From NCBI RefSeq assembly GCF_001425945.1, contig NZ_LMEB01000006.1, positions 408,518-472,517 of the forward strand: a DNA stretch of 64,000 bases. Reading direction: 5' to 3'. The notes under the pieces were generated by a model. The model saw nothing but the letters and a program-made list of their open reading frames with translations. It was not told the DNA's origin and made no database searches. The stretch is from Brevundimonas sp. Root1279. GTDB taxonomy: Bacteria; Pseudomonadota; Alphaproteobacteria; Caulobacterales; Caulobacteraceae. The number at the start of each line of letters is the position of its first letter. Position 1 is the stretch's first letter. Both the position numbers and the translations under genes were made by a program. Shown here piece after piece: positions 21,655-29,478 of the stretch.

Positions 21655-23439
21655 ATGGCCTACAAGGCGCCCGTCCGCGATCTGACGTTCATCCTGAGCG
21701 AAGTGCTGGAAATCGACCGTTACACCAACCAGCCGGGCTTCCAGGACGTATCGTCGGAGTTGGCCCAGCAGATCCTCGAAGAAGCCGGCAAATTCGCTGA
21801 CGAAGTCATCGCCCCGATCAACAACCCGGGCGACAAGGAAGGCTGCCACTGGGCCGAGGGCGGCGTGGTCACCACGCCCAAGGGCTGGAAGGAAGCCTAT
21901 CACCAGATGGTCGAGGCCGGCTGGCCCTCGCTGATGATGGATCCGGCCTACGGCGGCCAGGGCATGCCGTCGGTCATCGGCTCGGCCGTGGGCCAGTTCA
22001 CGGCGGGCGCCTCGGCGGCCTTCTCGATGTATCCGGGCCTGACCGCCGGCGCCTGGGCGGGCATCCACGCCAACGCCTCGGAAGAGCTCAAGCAGAAATA
22101 CCTGCCCAAGATGTCGACCGGCGAATGGACCGGCACGATGAACCTGACCGAGCCGCAGTGCGGCACCGATCTGGGCATGGTTCGCACCAAGGCCGTGCCG
22201 AACGGCGACGGCAGCTATTCGATCACCGGCCAGAAGATCTGGATCTCGGCGGGCGAGCACGACTTCGCCGACAACATCATCCACACCGTGCTGGCCCGCG
22301 TCGAAGGCGCGGTCCCGGGCATCAAGGGCCTGTCGCTGTTCGTGGTGCCGAAATTCCTCGTCAACGAGGACGGCTCGCTGGGCGAGCGCAACACGCTCGA
22401 ATGCGCCGGCCTCGAGCACAAGATGGGCATCCACGGCAACGCCACCGCCGTCATGCAGTACGACGGCGCCAAGGGCTGGCTGATCGGCGAAGAAGGCCGG
22501 GGCATGAACAATATGTTCGTGGTCATGAACGAGGCCCGCCTCGGCACCGGCCTACAGGGCCTGGCCATCGGCACCGCCGCCTACCAGGCCGCCGCCGAGT
22601 TCGCCAAGGACCGCCTGCAGGGCCGCAGCCTGACCGGCCCGAAGAACCCGGACGGCCCCGCCGACCCGATCATCGTCCACCCCGACGTGCGCCGCATGCT
22701 TCTGGAGGCCCGCGCCTTCGTCGAAGGCGGCCAGGCCTTCATCCTGTGGACCGCCCTGCAGGCCGACCTCGAGAAGTCCGAGGACGAGGCCGTGGCGACC
22801 AAGGCCAAGGACTACATGGGCCTGCTGACCCCGGTGCTGAAAGCCTATCTGACCGACAAGGGCTTCCACGCCGCCAGCCTGGCCATGCAGGTGCACGGCG
22901 GTTCGGGCTACACCGAGCATTTCCCGGCCTCGCAGTATCTGCGTGATGCGCGCATCACCATGATCTACGAGGGCACGAACGGCATCCAGGCCCTCGACCT
23001 GGTCGGCCGCAAACTGCCCGCCCAGGGCGGCCGCGCCATCATGACCTGGTTCGGTGAGATCGACGCCTTCGTAGCGGAGCACGGCTCGAACGAGGCCGTG
23101 AAGCCCTTCATCGACGGCCTGGCCGACGTGAAAAAGAAGCTGCAGGAAGGCACGATGTGGCTGATGCAGAACGGCATGGCCAATCCGGACAACGCCGGCG
23201 CCGCCTCCACCGACTACCTGAACATCTTCGGCCTCACCGCCCTGGCCTATGCCTGGTCGCAGATGGCCATCGCCGCCCAGAAGCAGATCGAGGCCGGATC
23301 GACCGACCCGTTCTACGTCGCCAAGCTGCAGACCGGCCGCTACTTCGTCGAGCGCATCCTGCCCGACGCCGCGGCGCACCTGACCAAGCTGAAGACCGGC
23401 GCGGACGTCCTGATGAGCATGCCGGTGGAGGCGTTTTAA
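21655..23439 (+). CDS. Acyl-CoA dehydrogenase, long form with C-terminal extension
   Basis: A 594-residue FAD enzyme that introduces the first double bond in acyl-CoA beta-oxidation. It has the FAD/substrate signature MNLTEPQCGTDLGMVRTKA, the ISAGEHDF segment typical of this long subgroup, and the catalytic glutamate Glu439 in ITMIYEGTNGIQALDL. The last 130 or so residues form the extra C-terminal domain of the subgroup (PF12806-type). It starts two bases after the MerR gene, so the two are an operon. Electrons would go to the electron-transfer flavoprotein. Chain-length preference cannot be told. Confidence 0.93.
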   Translation: MAYKAPVRDLTFILSEVLEIDRYTNQPGFQDVSSELAQQILEEAGKFADEVIAPINNPGDKEGCHWAEGGVVTTPKGWKEAYHQMVEAGWPSLMMDPAYGGQGMPSVIGSAVGQFTAGASAAFSMYPGLTAGAWAGIHANASEELKQKYLPKMSTGEWTGTMNLTEPQCGTDLGMVRTKAVPNGDGSYSITGQKIWISAGEHDFADNIIHTVLARVEGAVPGIKGLSLFVVPKFLVNEDGSLGERNTLECAGLEHKMGIHGNATAVMQYDGAKGWLIGEEGRGMNNMFVVMNEARLGTGLQGLAIGTAAYQAAAEFAKDRLQGRSLTGPKNPDGPADPIIVHPDVRRMLLEARAFVEGGQAFILWTALQADLEKSEDEAVATKAKDYMGLLTPVLKAYLTDKGFHAASLAMQVHGGSGYTEHFPASQYLRDARITMIYEGTNGIQALDLVGRKLPAQGGRAIMTWFGEIDAFVAEHGSNEAVKPFIDGLADVKKKLQEGTMWLMQNGMANPDNAGAASTDYLNIFGLTALAYAWSQMAIAAQKQIEAGSTDPFYVAKLQTGRYFVERILPDAAAHLTKLKTGADVLMSMPVEAF

Positions 23440-23605
23440 CGACCCCTCTCCCCTCGGGAGAGGGAGGGGCCCGCTCGCGCCAGCGAGCGGGAGGGTGAGG
23501 GCGTCCAACGGATGACGTCCTGCCGTAGCCCCTCACCCTTTCGCGCAAGGACGATCGCTGGCGCGATCATGCGCTCAAGCCCTCTCCCGCCGGGAGAGGG
23601 ATCAG
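23440..23605. repeat. Composite palindromic intergenic repeat
   Basis: Between the two acyl-CoA dehydrogenase genes lie GC palindromes (CCCTCTCCCCTCGGGAGAGGG-type at each end, a CCCGCTCGC/GCGAGCGGG stem, and an inverted GGTGAGGG/CCCTCACC pair). The same architecture occurs at 63876-64000. It looks like a dispersed non-coding repeat, probably forming a large hairpin in RNA. Confidence 0.75.
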
Positions 23606-23621
23606 TGAAGCGGAACCGACC

Positions 23622-24788
23622 ATGCTCAACGTCCTCAACGTCCCCGAACCCGCCTTCATGCAGGAAGAGGAGATCGTCCTCTTCTCCGACTCGGTCGCCA
23701 AATGGATCGACGAGCACGGCTCGCCGGAGCAGGTGCAGACCTGGCTGGCCAACTCGTCGGTGCCGCGCGAGCTGTGGAGCCAGGCGGGCGAGGCGGGGCT
23801 GCTCGGCCTGTCCATGCCCGAGGGCGACGGCGGCTTCGGCGGCGACTACCGCCATGAGGTGGTGCTGATGCGCCAGCTGGGCTGGAAGGGCGCAGACCAC
23901 TTCGGCATCTCGCTGCACAATGCGATCGTCATGCCCTACATCTGGCACTACGGCACCGAGGAGCAGAAGCAGCGCTGGCTGCCCCGCCTGCAGTCCGGCG
24001 AGCTGGTCGGCGCCATCGCCATGACCGAGCCCGGCGCAGGCTCCGACCTGCAGGGCGTCAAGACCACCGCCCGCAAGGACGGAAACGGCTATGTGGTGAA
24101 CGGCTCCAAGACCTTCATCACCAATGGCCAGCTGGCCAATTTCATCATCGTCGTGGCCAAGACCGACCCGACCGAGGGCGCCAAGGGCACCAGCCTGATC
24201 GTGGTCGAGACCGACGGCGCCGAGGGCTTCGAGCGCGGCCGGAACCTGCACAAGATCGGCATGGAGGGGAACGACACCTCCGAGCTGTTCTTCAACGACG
24301 TCCGCGTCCCCGCCGACAACGTCATCGGCGGCGGCGAGGGCCAGGGCTTTATCCAGCTGATGCAGCAGCTGCCCCAGGAGCGGCTCAACATCGCCATCCA
24401 GGGCGTGGCCGCGGCCGAGCGCGGCCTCCAGGAGACCCTGGCCTACGTCAAGGAGCGCAAGGCCTTCGGCAAGCGGGTGATCGACTTCCAGAACACCCAG
24501 TTCAAGCTGGCCGAGGTGAAGACCAAGCTGACCGTGGCCAAGGTCTTCGTCGACCACTGCCTGGGCCTGCACCTGCAGGGCAAGCTCGACGCCGCCACCG
24601 CCTCGATGGCCAAATACTGGGTCACCGACATCCAGGGCGAGGTCATCGACGAGATGCTGCAGCTCCACGGCGGCTACGGCTACATGAACGAGTACCCGAT
24701 CGCCCAGCTGTACAAGGACGCCCGCGTCCAGCGCATCTACGGCGGCACGAATGAGATCATGAAGCTGCTGATCGCACGGACGCTGTAG
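23622..24788 (+). CDS. Acyl-CoA dehydrogenase (LCAD/IVD-like active site)
   Basis: A 388-residue acyl-CoA dehydrogenase of standard length. MTEPGAGSDLQGVKTTA is the FAD/substrate signature. At the place where medium-chain enzymes carry the catalytic glutamate it reads RIYGGTNEIMK, with glycine instead, while LPQERLNIA places Glu253 at the position used by long-chain and isovaleryl-CoA dehydrogenases. That points to catalysis by Glu253. It is co-directional with the MerR and first dehydrogenase genes but separated by a 180-bp composite repeat, so co-transcription is uncertain. Confidence 0.92.
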   Translation: MLNVLNVPEPAFMQEEEIVLFSDSVAKWIDEHGSPEQVQTWLANSSVPRELWSQAGEAGLLGLSMPEGDGGFGGDYRHEVVLMRQLGWKGADHFGISLHNAIVMPYIWHYGTEEQKQRWLPRLQSGELVGAIAMTEPGAGSDLQGVKTTARKDGNGYVVNGSKTFITNGQLANFIIVVAKTDPTEGAKGTSLIVVETDGAEGFERGRNLHKIGMEGNDTSELFFNDVRVPADNVIGGGEGQGFIQLMQQLPQERLNIAIQGVAAAERGLQETLAYVKERKAFGKRVIDFQNTQFKLAEVKTKLTVAKVFVDHCLGLHLQGKLDAATASMAKYWVTDIQGEVIDEMLQLHGGYGYMNEYPIAQLYKDARVQRIYGGTNEIMKLLIARTL

Positions 24789-24805
24789 GGATAAGCGCAC
24801 CGGAC

Positions 24806-25011
24806 CTTGTCATCCCCGACGCCGCGCAGCGGCGATCGGGGACGCCATCACGAACCCAATCCCAAGGCCCGGTCGGCTTGCCGAACCGGGCCTCATGCTG
24901 ACCGGCCAGCGACCGACCCGCCTCCCGGCTCAACCCTCGCGGGTCGTCCGGGAGGACCTGTAGGTGGGCCAACCCGTCCCGGATCTCGCTTCGCTCGTCC
25001 GGGATGACAAG
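24806..25011. repeat. Intergenic inverted-repeat element
   Basis: The 249-bp gap before rsmE is bounded by CTTGTCATCCC and GGGATGACAAG, a perfect 11-bp terminal inverted repeat. Inside are more short palindromes (CCCGGTCGGCTTGCCGAACCGGG-like stem, a CTCGCTTCGCTCG motif). No open reading frame is convincing. It resembles the short TCATCCCGG-type repeats dispersed in alphaproteobacteria. Confidence 0.7.
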
Positions 25012-25037
25012 GCCGCCGGGCAGGCTATGAGAGTGTC

Positions 25038-25757
25038 ATGATCCGCCTCCACCTGCCCCAGCCCCTGTCCCCCGGCGCGGCCCTCGCGCCGACGCTCGAC
25101 CAGTCGCGCTACCTGGCCCAGGTGATGCGGCTGAAGGTCGGCGACGAACTGCTGGTGTTCAACGGCGAGCACGGCGAATGGCGCGCGACCATCGCCGAGG
25201 TGCTCAAGAAGGGCGTCATCCTCCGGGCCGAGGAGAAGGTCCGCGACCAGATCAACCCGCCCGACGTCGAACTGCTGATCGCCACGGTCAAGAAAGCCGC
25301 CCTGGAGTTCGCGGTCGAGAAGGCCACCGAGCTGGGCGCCGCGCGCATCCGGCTGGTGACCACCGCCCGGACCCAGTCCCAGCACCTGCGCCTCGACCGC
25401 CTCGACGCCATCGCAGAGGAGAGCGCGGAACAGACTGGGCGGCTGGACGTGCCCCCGGTCGACGATCCCGTGAAGCTGGAACGGATCCTCGACGGCTGGG
25501 ACCCGACGCGCCGGCTGATGTTCTGCGACGAGACCGGCGGCGCGCCGGCGATCGCCGCGGTCCAGGCCGCGGGCGCCGGCCCCTGGGCCATACTGATCGG
25601 CCCGGAGGGCGGCTTCTCGCCCGAGGAGCGCGACCGCCTGCGGGCCCTGCCCTTCACCACCGCTGTTTCCCTGGGCCCTAGAGTGCTTCGCGCGGACACG
25701 GCGGCGACAACGGCCCTGACCCTGTGGCAGGCGGCGGTCGGCGACTGGGAACGCTGA
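25038..25757 (+). CDS. rsmE: 16S rRNA (uracil-1498-N3)-methyltransferase RsmE
   Basis: A 239-residue SPOUT methyltransferase that modifies U1498 of 16S rRNA with S-adenosylmethionine. The knot motifs are clear: WAILIGPEGGFSPEERD and VSLGPRVLRADTAATTAL at the C-terminus, with a PUA-like N-terminal domain. The length is normal. It is followed by the K+-channel-like gene and gshA; in related genomes rsmE is commonly near gshA. Confidence 0.94.
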   Translation: MIRLHLPQPLSPGAALAPTLDQSRYLAQVMRLKVGDELLVFNGEHGEWRATIAEVLKKGVILRAEEKVRDQINPPDVELLIATVKKAALEFAVEKATELGAARIRLVTTARTQSQHLRLDRLDAIAEESAEQTGRLDVPPVDDPVKLERILDGWDPTRRLMFCDETGGAPAIAAVQAAGAGPWAILIGPEGGFSPEERDRLRALPFTTAVSLGPRVLRADTAATTALTLWQAAVGDWER

Positions 25758-25792
25758 CGCCCCGGCGGGTGTAGGGGCCGGGTAAACCCGGA

Positions 25793-25819
25793 TTGCGGGA
25801 GCGCCGGTCGGGCTAGAAT
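25793..25819 (+). promoter_or_regulatory. Candidate housekeeping promoter
   Basis: TTGCGGG (25793) and GCTAGAAT (25812) separated by 12 bp resemble the Caulobacter-type -35 TTGACGS and -10 GCTANAWC boxes. Transcription would begin almost at the ATG at 25830, giving a near-leaderless message. Confidence 0.4.
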
Positions 25820-25829
25820 ATCCACGCTC

Positions 25830-26285
25830 ATGACCGGTGAGCTGGCCGTCTCAACGCTGATGATCCTGATGACGGTCGCCGTGCACGGCACCGGCCTGGT
25901 CTACATGACCAGTTTCCTGCAATGGCTCGACCGGGGCGGGTTCGGCGTCTTGCCGCGGTCCTTGCGCTGGCGGCGCGGAATTCTGGCGGGCACGACCTCG
26001 GTGGCGCTGACTGCGCTCCATGGGCTCGAGATCGCCCTGTACGCCCTGCTGTTCTACTGGCTGGGCGCTGTGCCCGACCCGCGCGACGCGATCTATTTCT
26101 CCGCCATCAGCTACGCGACCATCGGCTACAGCGGCGGCCTGATCTCGGAATCCTGGCGCCTGCTGGGTGCGATCGAAGGGGTGAACGGCACCCTGTTGAT
26201 GGGCTGGTCCGTCGCCTTCTTCGTCACGGTGATCGCCCGGCTGTTTCCGGATGTTCACGACCTTCCGGACGAACACGAACACTGA
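25830..26285 (+). CDS. Small K+-channel-like membrane protein, altered filter
   Basis: A 151-residue protein with about three hydrophobic segments and a pore-loop-like motif, ISYATIGYSGG (filter residues 97-103), between the second and third. That layout matches single-pore ion-channel proteins (PF07885 type). The canonical filter is TVGYGD; here the end is SGG, with no acidic residue. It is a clear paralogue of the protein at 27871, sharing YALLF, GAV, RDAIYFS, LLGAIEG and GWSVAFFVTV at identical positions. It precedes gshA by 173 bp. The role is unknown; conduction may be altered. Confidence 0.7.
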   Translation: MTGELAVSTLMILMTVAVHGTGLVYMTSFLQWLDRGGFGVLPRSLRWRRGILAGTTSVALTALHGLEIALYALLFYWLGAVPDPRDAIYFSAISYATIGYSGGLISESWRLLGAIEGVNGTLLMGWSVAFFVTVIARLFPDVHDLPDEHEH

Positions 26286-26458
26286 CCCCCCTTGAGCGGC
26301 GCCGCTTGGTCGCCCATCTAGCCGCGACGCGACCATTTTCGCTTCGGATCGTTCCGATCCGACTCCAGACGATGGTCCACGCAAAAAGGTGAGCGAAATC
26401 TGAGCCTCGATGGCCGCGCCATCGGGACCGATTTGGCTCTGAGGGGTTACAGATCCGC

Positions 26459-27820
26459 ATGGCCGACGCCGCACCGCTTTCCCGGGAAGACCTGATCGGG
26501 GCCATGTCCAAGGGCGAGAAACCCAAGGACCAGTGGCGCATCGGGGCCGAGCACGAGAAGTTCGGCTTCGACAAGTCGACCCTGCGTCGTCCGGCCTATG
26601 ACGGCCCGAATGGCATCAAGGCCATGCTCGACGGCCTGACCCGCTTCGGCTGGAAGCCGGTGCTGGAGGGCGACCACGTCATCGCCCTGGAGCGCGACAA
26701 CGCCGAGGGCTTCACCGCCTCGATCAGCCTCGAGCCCGGCGGCCAGTTCGAACTGTCCGGCGCCCCGCTAAAGGACATCCACGACATCTGCACCGAGACC
26801 GGCCAGCACCTGATGGAGGTCAAGCAGGTCGCCGACCAGTTGAACCTCGGCTTCCTCGGCGTCGGCTTCGATCCGCAATGGCGGCGCGAGGACGTGCCGG
26901 TCATGCCCAAGGGCCGCTACGACATCATGCGCGCCTACATGCCCAAGGTCGGCAACCTCGGCCTCGACATGATGCTGCGCACCTGCACCATCCAGGCGAA
27001 CCTCGACTTCGAGAGCGAGGCGGACATGGTGGCCAAGTTCCGGACCTCGCTGGCGCTGCAGCCGATCGCCACCGCCCTGTTCGCCTGTTCGCCCTTCACC
27101 GAGGGCAAGCCGAACGGCTTCCTGACCGCCCGCGCCAACGTCTGGACCGACACCGATCCGGACCGCACCGGCATGCTCGACTTCGTTTTCCAGGACGGCT
27201 TCGGCTACGAGCGCTACGCCGACTACGCGCTTGATACGCCGATGTATTTCGTCAAGCGCGATGGGAAGTACGTCGACGCCTCGGGCCAGTCGTTCCGCGC
27301 CTTCCTGGACGGCAAGCTGCCGGCCCTGCCGGGCGACCTGCCCAACAAGAAGGACTGGATGGATCACCTGACCACCCTGTTCCCCGAGGTGCGGCTGAAG
27401 TCCTATCTCGAGATGCGCGGGGCCGACGGCGGGCCGTGGAGCCGCATCTGCGGCCTGCCCGCCCTGTGGGCCGGGGTGCTGTACGACGCGCCCTCGCTGG
27501 CCGCCGCCTGGGACCTGGTCAAGGACTGGGAGGTCGAGGACCACGAACGCCTGCGCCGCGACGTCACCCGCCTGGGCCTCAAGGCCGAGGTCGCCGGCCG
27601 CACCGTCCAGGACGTGGCCAAGGACCTGGTTCACATCGCCCGCGAGGGTCTCAAGAACCGCGCCCGTTTCTCGGGCGGCATGGTCGACGAGCGGGGCTAC
27701 CTGTCCGAGCTCGAAGACATCGCCGACAGCGGCATGACCCCCGCGGATCGCCTGCTCGACCTGTACCATGGCGAGTGGAAGGGCGACCTGAGCCGGCTCT
27801 ATCGCGACTTCGCCTACTGA
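26459..27820 (+). CDS. gshA: Glutamate--cysteine ligase
   Basis: A 453-residue ATP-dependent ligase for the first step of glutathione synthesis, of the plant/alphaproteobacterial class. Typical features: WRIGAEHEKFGF near the N-terminus, SLEPGGQFELSGAP, RTCTIQANLDFESEADM and the C-terminal FLDGKLPALPG region. The glutathione produced would serve the GloB and GFA proteins encoded later in the window. It lies between two paralogous K+-channel-like genes, which is unusual and might reflect glutathione-linked potassium control, though that is only a guess. Confidence 0.94.
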   Translation: MADAAPLSREDLIGAMSKGEKPKDQWRIGAEHEKFGFDKSTLRRPAYDGPNGIKAMLDGLTRFGWKPVLEGDHVIALERDNAEGFTASISLEPGGQFELSGAPLKDIHDICTETGQHLMEVKQVADQLNLGFLGVGFDPQWRREDVPVMPKGRYDIMRAYMPKVGNLGLDMMLRTCTIQANLDFESEADMVAKFRTSLALQPIATALFACSPFTEGKPNGFLTARANVWTDTDPDRTGMLDFVFQDGFGYERYADYALDTPMYFVKRDGKYVDASGQSFRAFLDGKLPALPGDLPNKKDWMDHLTTLFPEVRLKSYLEMRGADGGPWSRICGLPALWAGVLYDAPSLAAAWDLVKDWEVEDHERLRRDVTRLGLKAEVAGRTVQDVAKDLVHIAREGLKNRARFSGGMVDERGYLSELEDIADSGMTPADRLLDLYHGEWKGDLSRLYRDFAY

Positions 27821-27870
27821 CGCCGCAACCCGGGGTCGAGCGAAACGGCCGCGTCTGATAGAACGGGCCC

Positions 27871-28329
27871 ATGGCTCTGGAGCTGGCGATCGCAACGGTG
27901 ATGGTGCTGCTGACGGTCGCGATGCACGCGAGCGGCCTGCTGGTGATGGCGCGCGGCATCACGCACCACGACCAACGCACCGGCCGGGTGCGGATGAACG
28001 CGGTGTCGGTCGAAGCCGCCCTGCTGACGGTTCTGATCATCCTCGGCCTGTTCGTGCTGCATGGGCTGCAGATCTGGGTCTACGCCCTGCTCTTCCATGG
28101 ACTCGGGGCGGTCGAGACCCTGCGCGACGCCATCTATTTCTCGACCATCAGCTATGGCGCGATCGGCTATGGCGACGCCGAGATCGCCGAGAAGTGGAAG
28201 CTGTTGGGAGCAATCGAGGGGATCAACGGGGTGATCCTGCTCGGCTGGTCGGTGGCCTTCTTCGTCACCGTCATGGCGCGCATCGTGCCCGCGCCGCACC
28301 ACCGCCGCGCGCGCGGCGGGGGCGGCTGA
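27871..28329 (+). CDS. Small K+-channel-like membrane protein, near-canonical filter
   Basis: A 152-residue membrane protein with about three hydrophobic segments and the pore motif ISYGAIGYGD (filter at 97-102), close to the potassium filter TVGYGD. It aligns without gaps through the pore with the paralogue at 25830. The C-terminus is short, basic and glycine-rich (HHRRARGGGG); no regulatory domain is attached. It begins 50 bp after gshA and may be co-transcribed with it. Confidence 0.72.
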   Translation: MALELAIATVMVLLTVAMHASGLLVMARGITHHDQRTGRVRMNAVSVEAALLTVLIILGLFVLHGLQIWVYALLFHGLGAVETLRDAIYFSTISYGAIGYGDAEIAEKWKLLGAIEGINGVILLGWSVAFFVTVMARIVPAPHHRRARGGGG

Positions 28330-28335
28330 GGCCGG

Positions 28336-28665
28336 TCAGAGCGACGGCTGGCGCCCGGCGCGGACCAGGCTGTCGGAGTTGCACTGGCCGATCTCGGCTT
28401 CGGTCAGGGCCAGGCCTTCGCGGCTGTAGGCCGAAACCGGGCCGAAGCGGGTTACGAAGCGGCGGCATTCGCGCATGAGCGGCTGGGTCGTACCGCCGCC
28501 GCGTCCGACGCATTCGCCGCCGCCGTTGCAGTTCCAGCTGCGGCCATCGAGGCTCTGACGAACCTCGCGCGGCTGGGTCAGGGTGGCGCTGGCGCCCCCG
28601 GACTGGACGGGTTGCGCCGGTTGGGCGACCGCCAGGGCGGCGGCCATCAGGGTCATGAGAAGCAT
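28336..28665 (-). CDS. Small exported hypothetical protein
   Basis: A 109-residue protein with a short signal peptide (MLLMTLMAAALAVAQPAQ). The mature part contains four cysteines (WNCNGGGECVGRG, RECRRF, QCNSDS), suggesting disulfides in the periplasm. Similar small proteins occur in Caulobacterales and sphingomonads without a known function (from memory). It is divergent from the tetR gene and faces the operator cluster at 28707-28780, so it may be one of the regulator's targets. Confidence 0.7.
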   Translation of the reverse strand: MLLMTLMAAALAVAQPAQPVQSGGASATLTQPREVRQSLDGRSWNCNGGGECVGRGGGTTQPLMRECRRFVTRFGPVSAYSREGLALTEAEIGQCNSDSLVRAGRQPSL

Positions 28666-28706
28666 CTTGCCCTCCTGGGCTGTTCATTCCGGCCGGTTCG
28701 TGCGAA

Positions 28707-28780
28707 AGTGACCGACCGTGCACATATGAGTGACCGACCGGTCACTTCGAGTCAATCGGAAAAGTCTCCGACCGGTCACT
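28707..28780. promoter_or_regulatory. Three tandem TetR-type operators
   Basis: A perfect palindrome AGTGACCG-AC-CGGTCACT occupies 28729-28746. Two related 18-bp copies flank it: 28707-28724 has an intact left half, and 28763-28780 has an intact right half with a left half differing at two bases. They lie between the divergent exported-protein gene and tetR, with the last copy 16 bp before the tetR start. Autorepression is inferred. Confidence 0.8.
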
Positions 28781-28796
28781 TTTTATGGAGAGACCC

Positions 28797-29369
28797 ATGC
28801 CGCCCAAAGGCGCCGCGACCCACGCCCGACTGCTTGACGAAGCCATGCGCCAGGTCACTGTGCGCGGTCTGGCCGCCGTCAGCCTGCAGGACGTGGCCGG
28901 CGCTGCGGGCGTCTCCAAGAGCGCCGTCCTCAAGCATTTCCAGTCCAAGGAAGCGCTGCAGACCCGACTGGTCGACGCCATGATCGATCGCTTCAAGGTC
29001 GCCGTCTGGGACCCGGCCGAGCCGCTGGAGCCGGGGCGCGCACGTCTGGACAAGATCATTGAGGGGGAGCTCGACTGGATCGACGGCGAGGACCGTCCCG
29101 GCGGCTGCCCGCTCATGGCCGCCGCCGCCGAGCTGGACGACCAGCCGGGCCCGCTGCGGGACGCGCTGAAGAGCAGCCAGATCCGCTGGGCCAAGGTGCT
29201 GCGCCGCGAGTTCCGGACCCTCTACCCGGAGCGCGACGAGGCCGCCCTCGACACCCTGGTGTTCCAGTTCAAGGGCCTGGTCCTGGCCTACAGCCACTCC
29301 CGCCGGCTGCTCGACGACGAGACCGCGCGCAACCAGGCCATGGCGGCCTACCGGATGCTGGTCGGGTGA
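28797..29369 (+). CDS. TetR-family transcriptional regulator
   Basis: A 190-residue regulator with an N-terminal helix-turn-helix (VSLQDVAGAAGVSKSAVLKH then FQSKEAL) and an all-helical ligand domain containing CPLMAAAAELDDQPGPLRD. ATG 28797 is chosen because GGAGAG lies four to five bases upstream; the ATG at 28785 would overlap it. It follows three copies of an 18-bp operator. The family usually represses its own and adjacent genes and is released by a small ligand; the ligand is unknown. A VOC-family remnant overlaps its stop. Confidence 0.9.
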   Translation: MPPKGAATHARLLDEAMRQVTVRGLAAVSLQDVAGAAGVSKSAVLKHFQSKEALQTRLVDAMIDRFKVAVWDPAEPLEPGRARLDKIIEGELDWIDGEDRPGGCPLMAAAAELDDQPGPLRDALKSSQIRWAKVLRREFRTLYPERDEAALDTLVFQFKGLVLAYSHSRRLLDDETARNQAMAAYRMLVG

Positions 29370-29470
29370 CCACCGCCGTCACTGCCTTCTACGGCATGCG
29401 CGAGTTCATCATCCGCGACCCGAACGGCGTCTGGATCACCTTTGGACAGGCGATCGCGGTTTCGGGCTAG
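29366..29470 (+). pseudogene. C-terminal remnant of a VOC (glyoxalase-like) protein
   Basis: A 34-codon frame beginning GTG, overlapping the tetR stop as GTGA, reads TAFYGMREFIIRDPNG then VWITFGQAIAVSG and stops at TAG 29468. The YGxREFxxxDPxGxxxxF pattern is the C-terminal strand motif of vicinal-oxygen-chelate/bleomycin-resistance proteins. The rest of such a gene is missing, so this looks like what remains after a deletion fused tetR to its 3' end. Confidence 0.65.
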
Positions 29471-29478
29471 AAAGCCCC

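Noticed and set aside
28336..28665. Toxin-antitoxin reading of the small exported protein with tetR
   Set aside because: The small protein has a signal peptide and four cysteines, and the regulator is a normal TetR protein; nothing supports a toxin pair.
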